Source of the DNA: Caulobacter sp.
GTDB lineage: Bacteria > Pseudomonadota > Alphaproteobacteria > Caulobacterales > Caulobacteraceae
Assembly: GCA_030683005.1 (NCBI GenBank)
Contig: JAUXMY010000006.1
Coordinates: forward strand, 48,017 to 112,016
DNA length: 64,000 bases
Direction of reading: 5' to 3'
Shown here: positions 1 to 9,712 of the stretch, in pieces
Layout: each line of letters starts with the position of its first letter
Numbering within the stretch: position 1 is the stretch's first letter
Notes under the pieces: model-generated
What the model saw: the letters and a program-made list of their open reading frames with translations, nothing else
Database searches by the model: none
Told to the model about the DNA's origin: nothing
Translations under genes and position numbers: made by a program

Positions 1-2
1 AG

Positions 3-410
3 TGGGGGCTCATCCCTTCGCAGCCCAAGCGCCCGCCGGTGATCAACTTCCGGTCCGAGGGGCGAGCCTTCAACAGCGGGCGCTGCCTGGTCCCGGCCTC
101 CGGCTTCTTCGAGTTCACGGGGACGACGTATCCCAAGACCCGCTGGCGCTTTTCGCGCACCGACGGCGACTGGTTCTGTTTCGCCGGCTTCATCGGCGGT
201 CAGGGCGAGGACCGGCGCTTCACCCTGCTGACCTGCGAACCCGGCCCCGACATCGCGCCGATCCACGACCGCCAGCCGGTGGTCGTCGAGCGCGACGGCT
301 GGGCCGGCTGGCTGCGCGGCGAGGCGGCGGAGGGCCTGCTGGCGCCCTCGGCGGCGGGGACGTGGCGGTGCGAAGAAGCGCCGCGGGAGACGGCGGGAAC
401 GCTGCTGTGA
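3..410 (+). CDS. SOS response-associated peptidase (SRAP/YedK family), C-terminal part
   Basis: The reading frame is open from the window edge, so the start and the catalytic Cys2 lie outside. The first visible residues, WGLIPS, are the SRAP motif that normally falls in the first third of the protein. They are followed by NFRSEG and RCLVPASGFFEF, which match the conserved NARSET and RCLVPADGFYEW blocks of YedK/HMCES. Family members bind abasic sites in single-stranded DNA and form a protective thiazolidine crosslink through Cys2. The HDRQPV segment near residue 88 corresponds to the conserved histidine region (HxRMP in most members). The gene ends just before a palindromic repeat. Confidence 0.85.
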   Translation, partial: WGLIPSQPKRPPVINFRSEGRAFNSGRCLVPASGFFEFTGTTYPKTRWRFSRTDGDWFCFAGFIGGQGEDRRFTLLTCEPGPDIAPIHDRQPVVVERDGWAGWLRGEAAEGLLAPSAAGTWRCEEAPRETAGTLL

Positions 411-415
411 GGCTG

Positions 416-523
416 TGCGTCCTTCGACACGCCGCTTCGCGGCTGCTCAGGATGACGTAACCGGAAGGCTACCCACCCACGTCATGCTGAGCAGCGACCG
501 CAGGTCGCGTGTCGAAGCACGCA
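416..523. repeat. Intergenic inverted repeat, family A (copy 1)
   Basis: Two arms of about 42 bases face each other across a spacer of about 23 bases. The left arm contains TGCGTCCTTCGACACGCC and GCTCAGGATGACG; the right arm contains CGTCATGCTGAGCAGC and GTGTCGAAGCACGCA. A second copy lies at 25922-26032. Each arm also has its own small hairpin (CGCTTCGCG on the left). It fills the gap between the convergent SRAP and SDR genes, so it could act in transcription termination or mRNA stability; no mobility gene is linked to it. Confidence 0.75.
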
Positions 524-529
524 GGGCGG

Positions 530-1324
530 TCAGTGAATCCCGCCGCCCAGCGCATCGCCCGAGCCGTCCCCACAGCCCGACCCGCCATCCACCGGCAGGA
601 TGGCGCCGTTGATGTAGCGGGCTTCGCTGGAGCTCAGGAACAGCGCGGCGGCGCCGATCTCGTCCTTGGTGCCGTAGCGGCGCAGCGGCACGCGGCCCTT
701 CACCCGGGCCTCGGCCTCGGGCGTGGGGGCCAGGCGCAGCATGCCCTCGGTGTCCTCGATCGGGCCCGGCGAGATGGCGTTGACCCGCACGCCGGCGGGC
801 CCCCACTCCAGCGCCAGGCACTGGGTCAGCATGTTGATGCCGGCCTTGGCGGCGCAGACGTGGGCCTGGAACATCGAGGCGCGGGTGGCCTGTCCGGCGG
901 TGATGGAGATCAGCGACGCCCCCGGCTTGCGCAGGAACTCGTAGGAGGCGCGCAGCACGTTGAAGGTGCCGATCAGGTCGATGTCGACCACGGTCTTGAA
1001 GCCGTTGGCCGACATGCCCAGCGCCGGGGCGACGAAATTTCCGGCCGCGCCGGAGATCACCGTGTCGATGTCGCCGAACTTGTCGTGGGTGGCGCGCAAC
1101 GCGGCCTCGACGGCGGCGTAGTCGCGCACGTCGGCGGCGATGCCGATGGCCCGGCCGCCGTTGATCCCGGCGATCTCTTCGGCGGCCGCCGCGATCTTCT
1201 CGGGGCTGCGGCTGATCAGGGCGACGTTGGCCCCCTCGCGCGCGAAGCAGCGGGCGATGCCCAGGTTGATGCCGCTCGATCCGCCCGCCACGAACAGGGT
1301 CTTGCCCGCCTGACTGTCGCCCAT
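530..1324 (-). CDS. SDR family oxidoreductase, 2,4-dienoyl-CoA reductase-like
   Basis: This is a 264-residue classical-length short-chain dehydrogenase. The nucleotide-binding loop is GGSSGINLGIA (about residues 15-25). The active-site region reads SLISITAG then HVCAAKAG, so the usual YxxxK tyrosine is a histidine while the lysine is kept. Peroxisomal 2,4-dienoyl-CoA reductases have the same arrangement (HAGSAKA, followed by VRVNxxxPGPI and TEG), and all of these blocks are present here. The likely role is NADPH-dependent reduction of unsaturated fatty acyl-CoA during beta-oxidation. The start codon is followed directly by GDSQAGKTLFVAGG. The gene is downstream of, and on the same strand as, a P450, 80 bases apart. 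Confidence 0.85.
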   Translation of the reverse strand: MGDSQAGKTLFVAGGSSGINLGIARCFAREGANVALISRSPEKIAAAAEEIAGINGGRAIGIAADVRDYAAVEAALRATHDKFGDIDTVISGAAGNFVAPALGMSANGFKTVVDIDLIGTFNVLRASYEFLRKPGASLISITAGQATRASMFQAHVCAAKAGINMLTQCLALEWGPAGVRVNAISPGPIEDTEGMLRLAPTPEAEARVKGRVPLRRYGTKDEIGAAALFLSSSEARYINGAILPVDGGSGCGDGSGDALGGGIH

Positions 1325-1403
1325 GGTCTTCTAGCTCCCGGTGTTCTGTTTCCCTGGAGCCTAGCTGGACGCCCTCCCGCTGGGGGAGGCAAGGGCCATC
1401 AGG

Positions 1404-2645
1404 TCACGGCGCGACGGGCAGCGTCTCGAGGCCGCGGAAGAAGGGCAGCGTGCGCCAGACCGGCTCGGCCTCCGGGTCGGCCAGGCGCAGGTCCGGGAAG
1501 CGCTCGAACAGCTTCACCAGCGCCACCTGGGCCTCGAGCCTGGCCAGCGGCGCGCCGATGCAGATGTGCGAGCCGCCGCCAAAGCTGACATGCGGTTTGC
1601 CCTTGCGGGTGATGTCGAAGCGGTCGGGGTCGTCGAACACCGCCGGGTCGCGGTTGGCGGCGCGCAGGAAGGTGGTCATCGACTGGGTCTTGCCGACCGG
1701 ACAGCCGCCGACCTCCATGTCGCGCGAGGCGACACGGCCGGTGATGTCGACCGGGCCCTCGTAGCGCAGCACCTCTTCGACGGCCCCGGCCGCCAGCTTC
1801 GGATCGGCCTTCAGCTTGGCCAGTTCGCCGGGATTGAGCATCAGCAGACGCACGCCGTTGCCGATCAGGTCGGTGGTTGTCAGGTTGCCGCCGACCAGCA
1901 GGGCCTGGAGGTTGATGCGGATTTCGTCGTCACTCAGCGGCGCGCCGCCCGCCTGCAGGGTGACCATGTCGCTGACCAGATCGTCGCGCGGCGCGGCGCG
2001 GCGGTCGGCCATCAGGGCAGTGAAATAGGCGTTCAGCGCCAGGCTGGCGCGCTCCATGTGCGCGGTCTGCTCGGCGTTGCGGAACGGGTTGAGGCCGAGG
2101 ATCACGCCCTCGGACCAGTCGCGGAAGTCGTCCAGCCGCTCATGCTCGACGCCCAGGATCTCGGCGATGGCGTCGACCGGCACCGGCACGCAGAACTTCG
2201 CCATCAGGTCGAAGGTCGGCTCCCCGGCCACGGCGTCCAGGTAATGATCGATGATCCGCTCGACGTGCGGCCGGAACTTCGCCACCCGGGCATAGAGCGC
2301 CTGGGCGAGTGGTTGGCGCACGCGGGCGTGGTCGGGATTGTCCAGCATCAGGATGCTGGTGGTGCTGGTGCGCGGCAGGGTCGGGTCGGCGTTGTCGGCG
2401 AACCGCCGCTGCATCACCGCCGCCTCTTCTGCGTTCATCGGATCGCGCCACAGGCTGTTATCGGAGACGATGGCCCGTACGTCCTCGTACCGACTGATGA
2501 CGAAGGTGCCGGCCATGGCGTCGCGGTGCACGGGGCACTGCTCGCGCATCGGGCCGAGCACCGCGTGCGGATCGGCCCGGTACGTCGGGTCCAGCGGCGT
2601 CAGTTGCAGCATGCCGGGGGGCGAAGCGTCATCGGCCATGGTCAT
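1404..2645 (-). CDS. cytochrome P450
   Basis: This 413-residue protein has the usual length of a soluble bacterial P450. The I-helix carries GGNLTTT (about 252-258), the K-helix ExxR is E291-R294 (EVLR), and the heme-binding loop FGGGSHICIG places the thiolate cysteine at about 362. There is no membrane anchor, so it should be cytosolic and need a separate ferredoxin/reductase, none of which is nearby. The substrate cannot be read from sequence. An ATG two codons downstream (MADDASPPG) is an equally good start. Together with the downstream dienoyl-CoA-reductase-like SDR it suggests oxidation of a lipid or terpenoid. Confidence 0.93.
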   Translation of the reverse strand: MTMADDASPPGMLQLTPLDPTYRADPHAVLGPMREQCPVHRDAMAGTFVISRYEDVRAIVSDNSLWRDPMNAEEAAVMQRRFADNADPTLPRTSTTSILMLDNPDHARVRQPLAQALYARVAKFRPHVERIIDHYLDAVAGEPTFDLMAKFCVPVPVDAIAEILGVEHERLDDFRDWSEGVILGLNPFRNAEQTAHMERASLALNAYFTALMADRRAAPRDDLVSDMVTLQAGGAPLSDDEIRINLQALLVGGNLTTTDLIGNGVRLLMLNPGELAKLKADPKLAAGAVEEVLRYEGPVDITGRVASRDMEVGGCPVGKTQSMTTFLRAANRDPAVFDDPDRFDITRKGKPHVSFGGGSHICIGAPLARLEAQVALVKLFERFPDLRLADPEAEPVWRTLPFFRGLETLPVAP

Positions 2646-2834
2646 CTCTCCCGTGTCCGCCGCGCTCTGGCGGCGCGGTCAGGGGATGAGTGTCGCGCGG
2701 GGGCGGTAGGTTGCCAATGGTTAGTTTGGGATCGCGTTCGGCCCGGATCGAGCGCTGTTAGCCCGAATCGGCTTGCCCCCTCGCCCCTGCCCCCATAGAA
2801 GCCGCGCAACATTCCCAGCGCGAAGACCCGTCCG

Positions 2835-3773
2835 ATGAAGCTGCTCGCAGGCAACTCCAACCGTACGCTGGCGACCGCCATAGCCGAATATCTCGACATG
2901 CCGCTGACCCGCGCCCAGGTGCGCCGGTTCGCCGACAACGAGGTCTTCGTCACCATCGACGAGAACGTCCGGGGCGAGGATGTCTTCATCATCCAGTCGA
3001 CCAGCTATCCGGCCAACGACAACCTGATGGAGCTCTTGATCTGCATCGACGCCCTGAAGCGGGCGTCGGCGCGGCGGATTACCGGGGTGCTGCCCTACTT
3101 CGGCTACGCCCGGCAGGACCGGAAGACCGGCGGCCGCACGCCGATCTCGGCCAAGCTGGTGGCCAACCTGATCACCCGCGCCGGCGCCGACCGGGTCCTG
3201 ACCATGGATCTGCACGCCGGCCAGATCCAGGGATTCTTTGACATCCCGACCGACAACCTGCTGCCGGTGCCCCTGCTGGCCCACGACATCCGCGAGCAGT
3301 ACGGCAAGGCCGCCGCCGATGTGATGATCGTCTCGCCCGACGTCGGCGGCGTGGTCCGGGCCCGGGCGCTGGCCAAGCGCATCGACGCCGACCTGGCCAT
3401 CGTCGACAAGCGCCGCTCCGCCCCGGGCGAGAGCGAGGTGATGAACATCATCGGCGACGTCGCCGGTCGCCACTGCATCCTGTTCGACGACATCGTCGAT
3501 TCGGCCGGCACCCTGTGCAACGCCGCCAAGGCCCTGGTCGACCAGGGCGCGACCGAGGTCAGCGCCTATGTCACCCACGGGGTGCTGTCGGGGCTGGCCG
3601 CAGAGCGGGTCAAGAACTCGGTCATGAAGGAACTTGTCGTCACCGACTCCATCGAGTTTTCGGACGAGGTGAAGGCCTGCAAGAAGATCCGCAGCGTCAG
3701 CTGCGCTCCCCTGATTGGCGAGGCGATCCGCCGGATCGCCAATGAAGAGTCCGTCTCGAAGCTTTTCGACTAA
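2835..3773 (+). CDS. prs: ribose-phosphate pyrophosphokinase
   Basis: It makes PRPP from ribose 5-phosphate and ATP, feeding purine, pyrimidine, histidine and NAD synthesis in the cytoplasm. The 312-residue length is standard. Visible motifs are the ATP-contacting RQDRK (about 93-97), the [11 protein letters not shown] signature (about 125-135), a flexible-loop KRR (about 192-194) and the PRPP-binding loop [10 protein letters not shown] (about 217-226). The ATG start gives the typical MKLLAGNSN beginning. It precedes rplY, pth and ychF on the same strand, a common arrangement in alphaproteobacteria, although here a lipoprotein gene lies between prs and rplY. Confidence 0.98.
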   Translation: MKLLAGNSNRTLATAIAEYLDMPLTRAQVRRFADNEVFVTIDENVRGEDVFIIQSTSYPANDNLMELLICIDALKRASARRITGVLPYFGYARQDRKTGGRTPISAKLVANLITRAGADRVLTMDLHAGQIQGFFDIPTDNLLPVPLLAHDIREQYGKAAADVMIVSPDVGGVVRARALAKRIDADLAIVDKRRSAPGESEVMNIIGDVAGRHCILFDDIVDSAGTLCNAAKALVDQGATEVSAYVTHGVLSGLAAERVKNSVMKELVVTDSIEFSDEVKACKKIRSVSCAPLIGEAIRRIANEESVSKLFD

Positions 3774-3887
3774 GGGATCGGCGAAACTCGGCGGACGTCC
3801 ATGGATGGTTAACGCGCCGCGTCACATTCTCGCCGTCCAACCGAGTTCTATTGACTTCATCGGGCGCCGGTGGGGGAAATCACGGCC

Positions 3888-4928
<1,041 letters not shown>

Positions 4929-5066
4929 ACGTTTCGCGCGAGAACCGGGGCAGAGTCACGTTGCGTCCCCGGTACAAAGCGTGTATCGAGCGCAACCCTG
5001 AATTCACAGACCGTCGCCGCGCGGAGTCCTCTGCCGCGGCGACGTCGTTTTGAGACCTAGAACACC

Positions 5067-5678
5067 ATGGCCGAGATCGTCCTGAACGTCGAAGTCCGTG
5101 AGCGCACCGGCACCGGCGGCGCCCGCGAAGCCCGCCGCGCCGGCAAGGTGCCGGGCGTCCTGTACGGCGGCTCGCAGGCCCCCGTGGCCATCGCCGTGCG
5201 CGAGAACGAGTTCCGCAAGTCGCTCTACACCGGCAAGCTGCTCGGCCACCTGGTGACGCTGAAGTACGGCGACGAGACCCAGCCGGTCATCGCCAAGGAC
5301 GTTCAGTTCGACCCGGTCACCGACATGCCGATGCACTTCGACCTGTACCGGGTCGACTCGACCGGCGTGATCAAGATCGCCGTCCCGGTTCACTTCAAGA
5401 ACCACGAAGCCTCGCCGGGCATGAAGGCTGGCGGCTCGCTGGAAATCGTTCGCCACGACGTGGAAGTGAACGCTCCGGCCAGCGCCATCCCCGAAGAACT
5501 GGTCGTCGACCTGACCGGCAGGAACATGGGCGACACCATCCGCATCAGCGACGTTGTCCTGCCCAAGGGCGTGACCCCGGTGCTTTCGGACCGCGACTTC
5601 GTGCTGGCGACCATCAAGGTCTCCTCGGCCGCCATGTCGGAAATCGCCGAAGAAGCCGCCGCCGCCACCGAAGACTGA
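5067..5678 (+). CDS. rplY: 50S ribosomal protein L25 (Ctc form)
   Basis: A 203-residue two-domain L25: an N-terminal 5S rRNA-binding beta-barrel (about 1-95, with REARRAGKVPGVLYGG) and the C-terminal TL5/Ctc domain (about 100-190) ending in an Ala/Glu-rich tail. It binds 5S rRNA in the large subunit. The long form is the one found in alphaproteobacteria. It is followed after a hairpin terminator by pth. Confidence 0.97.
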   Translation: MAEIVLNVEVRERTGTGGAREARRAGKVPGVLYGGSQAPVAIAVRENEFRKSLYTGKLLGHLVTLKYGDETQPVIAKDVQFDPVTDMPMHFDLYRVDSTGVIKIAVPVHFKNHEASPGMKAGGSLEIVRHDVEVNAPASAIPEELVVDLTGRNMGDTIRISDVVLPKGVTPVLSDRDFVLATIKVSSAAMSEIAEEAAAATED

Positions 5679-5703
5679 TCAGTCTTCACACGCGACGAAG
5701 TTC

Positions 5704-5732
5704 ACGGGCGGGCCTAGGCTCGCCCGTTTTCG
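5704..5732 (+). terminator. intrinsic terminator after rplY
   Basis: A perfect 7-bp stem ACGGGCG/CGCCCGT, with further pairing inside the loop, is followed by TTTTCGTTT. It lies 25 bases after the rplY stop and 28 bases before pth, so it probably attenuates rather than fully separates transcription into pth. Confidence 0.7.
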
Positions 5733-5759
5733 TTTGAGTCCCGCGCGGGAGGGCCCTGT

Positions 5760-6389
5760 ATGACGCTGATCCTCGCCGGCCTTGGCAACCCGGGTCCGAA
5801 GTACGAGAAGAACCGCCACAATGTCGGCTTCATGGCGCTGGACGCCATCGCCCGCCGCTGGGGGACCGCGCCCTGGCGCGCCCGCTTCCAGGGTCTGGCC
5901 TGCGAGGGCCAGGTGGAGACCCCGGGCGGGCCGGTGAAGCTTCTGATGCTCAAGCCGCAGACCTTCTACAACGAGACCGGTCGGGCGGTGGGCGAGGCTG
6001 TCCGCTTCTTCAAGCTCAAGCCCGCCGACGTCATCGTCTTCCATGACGAGATCGATCTCGCCCCCGGCCGCTTCCGGATGAAGACCGGCGGCGGCGCGGC
6101 CGGCAACAACGGCATCCGTTCTGTCACCGCCCAGGTCGGCGCCGACTTCCGGCGGGCCCGCATCGGCGTCGGCCATCCCGGCGACAAGGACATGGTGATG
6201 CACTATGTGCTGGGCGACCTGCACAAGGCCGAGCATGTCTGGCTGGATCCGATGCTGGGCGCCATCGCCGACGCCCTGCCCTTCGCCGCCGCCGGCGACG
6301 ACGAACGCTTCCAGGCCGAGGTGATGCGTCTGGCGCCCTCCCCCAAGGCCGATCCGCGCAAGCAGGCGCGCGAAGGCGGGGACGCCTGA
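5760..6389 (+). CDS. pth: aminoacyl-tRNA hydrolase (peptidyl-tRNA hydrolase)
   Basis: It releases tRNA from prematurely dropped peptidyl-tRNA. The 209-residue protein has the family signature GLGNPGPKYEKNRHNVGF, with Asn10 and catalytic His20; the conserved Asn71 in FYNETG; the HDEID block with Asp96; and GGGAAGNNGIRS with Asn116. The C-terminal extension (about 180-209, basic, ending REGGDA) is slightly longer than in E. coli. It lies between rplY and ychF on the same strand. Confidence 0.97.
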   Translation: MTLILAGLGNPGPKYEKNRHNVGFMALDAIARRWGTAPWRARFQGLACEGQVETPGGPVKLLMLKPQTFYNETGRAVGEAVRFFKLKPADVIVFHDEIDLAPGRFRMKTGGGAAGNNGIRSVTAQVGADFRRARIGVGHPGDKDMVMHYVLGDLHKAEHVWLDPMLGAIADALPFAAAGDDERFQAEVMRLAPSPKADPRKQAREGGDA

Positions 6390-6444
6390 CGACAACTCCG
6401 CCCTGATCGGCTATAGCCGCGCCACCTTTTCGTTCGAGAACTCC

Positions 6445-7539
6445 ATGGCCCTGAAAGTCGCGATCGTCGGCCTGCCCAACGTGGGCAAGTCGACCCTGTT
6501 CAACGCCCTGACCCAGACCGCGTCCGCCCAGGCGGCGAACTACCCGTTCTGCACCATCGAGCCGAACACCGGCGACGTGGCCGTGCCCGAGCCACGGCTG
6601 GAGCAGCTGGCGAAGATCGCGGGGTCGAAGGAGATTATCCCCTCGCGGATCAACTTCGTCGACATCGCCGGCCTGGTGCGCGGGGCGTCGAAAGGCGAGG
6701 GCCTGGGCAACCAGTTCCTGGCCAACATCCGCGACTGTGACGCCGTGGCCTTCGTCGCCCGCTGCTTCGAGGACGGCGACATCACCCACGTCGAGGGCCG
6801 CATCGATCCGATTGCCGACCTGGAGATCATCGAGACCGAGCTGATGCTGGCCGACCTCGAAAGCCTCGAAAAGCGCGTGCCCAACCTCGAGAAACGGGCC
6901 CGGCAGGACAAGGACAGCGCCGAGACCCTGCGCCTGGTCAAGGTCGCGCTGGAGCAGCTGAACGCCGGCCGGCCGGCCCGCGCGGCGCAGATCAGCAAGG
7001 AGGACTACAAGGCCTGGCACATGCTGCAGCTCCTGACCTCGCTGCCGGCGCTGTACGTCTGCAACGTCGACGAAGGCTCGGCCGACAAGGGGAACGCCTT
7101 CTCCGACCTGGTCGCCGAGCGGGCCAAACGCGACAATGCCAAGAGCGTCGTCATCTCCGCCCAGATCGAGAGCGAGATCGCGCTGCTGGACCCGGCCGAG
7201 CGCGCCGATTTCCTCGAGACCCTGGGCCTGCACGAGCCGGGCCTCAACCGCCTGATCCGCGAGGCCTACAGCCTGCTGGGCCTGCAGAGCTACTTTACGG
7301 TCGGTCCCAAGGAAGCCCGCGCCTGGACCATCGAGATCGGGACCACCGCGCCGCAGGCGGCCGGGGTGATCCACAACGACTTCGAGAAGGGCTTCATCCG
7401 CGCCGAGACCATCGCCTTCGACGACTTCATCGCGCTGGGCGGCGAGCACGGGGCCAAGGAAGCCGGCAAGATGCGGTCGGAAGGCAAGGAATACATCGTC
7501 AAGGACGGCGACGTGATGCACTTCCGCTTCAACGTCTAG
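6445..7539 (+). CDS. ychF: redox-responsive ribosome-binding ATPase YchF (OLA1 family)
   Basis: The 364-residue Obg-related protein has a P-loop GLPNVGKST (about 9-17) and the switch sequence NYPFCTIEPN. In place of the GTPase NKxD motif it has CNVDE, the change that gives YchF/OLA1 proteins their ATP preference. A coiled-coil region (about 125-195) and a C-terminal TGS-like domain (from about 280, FTVGPKEARAW) complete the standard architecture. It binds 70S ribosomes and modulates translation under stress. It is 55 bases downstream of pth. Confidence 0.97.
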   Translation: MALKVAIVGLPNVGKSTLFNALTQTASAQAANYPFCTIEPNTGDVAVPEPRLEQLAKIAGSKEIIPSRINFVDIAGLVRGASKGEGLGNQFLANIRDCDAVAFVARCFEDGDITHVEGRIDPIADLEIIETELMLADLESLEKRVPNLEKRARQDKDSAETLRLVKVALEQLNAGRPARAAQISKEDYKAWHMLQLLTSLPALYVCNVDEGSADKGNAFSDLVAERAKRDNAKSVVISAQIESEIALLDPAERADFLETLGLHEPGLNRLIREAYSLLGLQSYFTVGPKEARAWTIEIGTTAPQAAGVIHNDFEKGFIRAETIAFDDFIALGGEHGAKEAGKMRSEGKEYIVKDGDVMHFRFNV

Positions 7540-7587
7540 GAAGGCGCGCTCTTCCGCTTCGGCGATTGATCACCCAGACTGGCCGCC

Positions 7588-7974
7588 ATGAGCACCGACC
7601 ATGCCGACGCCATCGCCGACGCGGAAGCCGTCCTGGACGCCTTCATGGCGGCGTTCAACGCCCGCGACCTGACCGCCTGGGAGAAGACCTTCAACTTCCC
7701 CAGCGCGCGGCTGGCGTCCAACACCCTGACGATCATCGAGCCCGGCTATCACAAGCCGGAGATGTTCGATTTCGGCGCGCTGAGCGACTGGCATCACTCG
7801 GCCTGGGAGCGGCGGCAGGTGATCCACGCCGGGCCGGACAAGGTGCATTTCGACACTCGCTTCACCCGTTACCGCGCCGATGGCGGCGTCATCGGCGGGT
7901 TCGACTCGATCTATGTCGTCACCTGCGAGGACGGCCACTGGGGCGTGAAGGCCCGGTCGAGCTACGCCCCCTGA
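7588..7974 (+). CDS. NTF2-like (SnoaL-type) small protein
   Basis: A 128-residue cytosolic protein with the layout of an NTF2-like alpha+beta barrel: an N-terminal helix (ADAEAVLDAFMAAFNARD), a conserved Trp-containing turn, and C-terminal strands ending CEDGHWGVKARSSYAP. Such folds serve as small-molecule isomerases, hydrolases or binding domains; no catalytic signature lets me choose one. It ends 13 bases before the sirtuin start, so the two are probably co-transcribed. ATG at 7588 is used because it gives a compact domain without a random N-terminal extension. Confidence 0.75.
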   Translation: MSTDHADAIADAEAVLDAFMAAFNARDLTAWEKTFNFPSARLASNTLTIIEPGYHKPEMFDFGALSDWHHSAWERRQVIHAGPDKVHFDTRFTRYRADGGVIGGFDSIYVVTCEDGHWGVKARSSYAP

Positions 7975-7987
7975 TGAGGACGGACCG

Positions 7988-8749
7988 ATGAGCCGCCGCG
8001 ACGAACTGGCCCGCATGATCGACGACGCCCGCCGGGTGGTGGTGTTCACCGGCGCCGGCATCTCGACCGAGTCGGGCATTCCGGACTTCCGCAGTCCCGG
8101 GGGGGTCTGGTCGAAGATGAAGCCGATCTACTTCCAGGAGTTCGTCAGCGACGAGGACCGCCGCCGGGAGGCCTGGACGCGGGTGTTCAACGGCGCCGCC
8201 GGCTGGACCGGGCGCGCGCCCAACGCGGGCCATGACGCAGTGGCCCGGCTGGTGGCGGCGGGCAAGGTCTCCAGCGTCATCACCCAGAACGTCGACAACC
8301 TGCACCAGGACAGCGGCATTCCCGACGACCGGGTGATCGAGCTGCACGGCAACGCCAGCTATGCGACCTGTCTGAAGTGCGGTCTGCGGCACGAGTTCAA
8401 GGCGCTGCGGCCGGTCTTCGTCGAGCAGGGGAAGATTCCGACCTGCTTCGACTGCGGCCATCTGGTGAAGAGCGCCACCATCTCCTTCGGCCAGCAGATG
8501 CCCGAGGAGCCGATGCTGCGGGCCGAGGAGGAAACCCTGGCCTGCGACCTGTTCCTGGTGCTGGGTTCGTCGCTGGTGGTCTATCCGGCGGCGGCCTTCC
8601 CGCTGGTGGCCAAGCGCAACGGCGCCGCACTGGCCATCGTCAATCGCGAGGCCACCGACGTCGATCCTCATGCCGACCTCGTGCTGCACGACGAGATCGG
8701 CCCGGTGATGAGCGCGATCGCCCCGGTCTTCGATACCCCCCGACTGTAG
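7988..8749 (+). CDS. SIR2 family NAD-dependent protein deacylase
   Basis: A 253-residue sirtuin that removes acyl groups from lysine using NAD. The NAD site is GAGIS (22-26) with GIPDFR (30-35). TQNVDNLH (99-106) and the catalytic His120 (ELHGN) follow, then the zinc ribbon Cys128, Cys131, Cys153 and Cys156, the second pair only two residues apart (CFDC). The later GSSLVVYPAA and NREATDVD blocks complete the Rossmann fold. It is cytosolic. It probably shares a transcript with the NTF2-like gene just upstream. Confidence 0.94.
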   Translation: MSRRDELARMIDDARRVVVFTGAGISTESGIPDFRSPGGVWSKMKPIYFQEFVSDEDRRREAWTRVFNGAAGWTGRAPNAGHDAVARLVAAGKVSSVITQNVDNLHQDSGIPDDRVIELHGNASYATCLKCGLRHEFKALRPVFVEQGKIPTCFDCGHLVKSATISFGQQMPEEPMLRAEEETLACDLFLVLGSSLVVYPAAAFPLVAKRNGAALAIVNREATDVDPHADLVLHDEIGPVMSAIAPVFDTPRL

Positions 8750-8802
8750 GACGCCGCGCTGGGGGCTCCCACCCGGGCGGCCCCGCGAGGCGTGAATCCC
8801 CG

Positions 8803-9701
8803 CTACGCCGTGACCTTCGAGGTCTTCTCGGAGATCGACGCCAGCAGCTCGGCGGTGCCCAGCGCGGAGTCGGTTCCGCCGCCGGTCAGGGCATGGCGCG
8901 GCGATACGACCTCCGGCCCCTCGCCGGGCGGCAGCGGCGGACTGTAGTAGCCCAGCGCATAGGATCCGAGGTCGTAGCCAAGCATCTTCTGCAGCGCCTC
9001 GTCGAACGCCCGCGCGATCTCCGGCGGACACGACAGGTACTGGTTCTCCTCCTGGCGCAGCCAGCCGAGCGTGTAGGTGATGTTCAGGCCGACCCGGTCT
9101 GCGTCGGAGACATTGGCGCCGCCGCCGTGGAACACTGTCCCGGTGAGATCAGCACCGAGCCGGCCGACATCTCCGCCCAGGTGATCTCGCCGTCGGTCGG
9201 GCGGCGGTCGTCGGGCCAGGTGATGGAGCGGGGCACGACCTGGGTGGCGCCGTTCTCGCGCCGGAAGTCGCTGACGGCCCAGATGGTGTTCAGCTGCGGC
9301 TCGATGCCCTGCATGTACGGGCCCCAGGCCCAGCGGTCGCGGTGGATCGGCTGGGCCTCCTGGCCGGGCATGATGCGGATCACCTGGCCCAGATGCAGCT
9401 GCCAGCGCTCGCAGTTGGGCTTGAGCACCCGCTCGCAGAGGCTCTGGATCACGGTGTTCATGATCAGGTCGCGGCAGACCGCCGACCGGGCGGCCAGGGC
9501 GCCGGTGCGGGTGGTGCGGAAACCCGAGAACCCGTCCTGTCCGGGCCGCGTCGCCTCGACATAGGGCATGATCTCGTCCCTCAGCCGGGCCAGGTCGTCG
9601 GGCGCCATCACGTCGCGGATGATCAGGGCGCCGTCACGGTCGAGGACGGCCATGATCTCGTCGGTCGTAGCGGTGGGCGGCAGGGTCACGAGAGCGGGCA
9701 T
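8803..9701 (-). pseudogene. phytanoyl-CoA dioxygenase (PhyH) family, apparent frameshift
   Basis: Two overlapping frames make one PhyH protein of about 298 residues. The first (9701-9084) starts MPALVTLPPT and carries the iron ligands His120 and Asp122 (HRDRW). It then reads SAGSVLISPGQ and runs out of frame. The second frame (from about 9148 to 8803) continues TGTVFHGGGAN, supplying the distal iron ligand His and the arginine-containing VGLNITYTLGW. Adding one base near 9146-9148 restores SAGSVLIFTGTVFHGG, a normal PhyH sequence. If real, the enzyme is inactive, because the distal histidine is lost. A sequencing error is equally possible. It lies 12 bases downstream of a TetR gene. Confidence 0.8.
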
Positions 9702-9712
9702 GGGAACTCCTG

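Noticed and set aside
1566..2798. Long open frame opposite the P450 gene.
   Set aside because: It is the GC-rich shadow of the P450 reading frame; it has no recognisable motif, while the opposite frame has a full P450.
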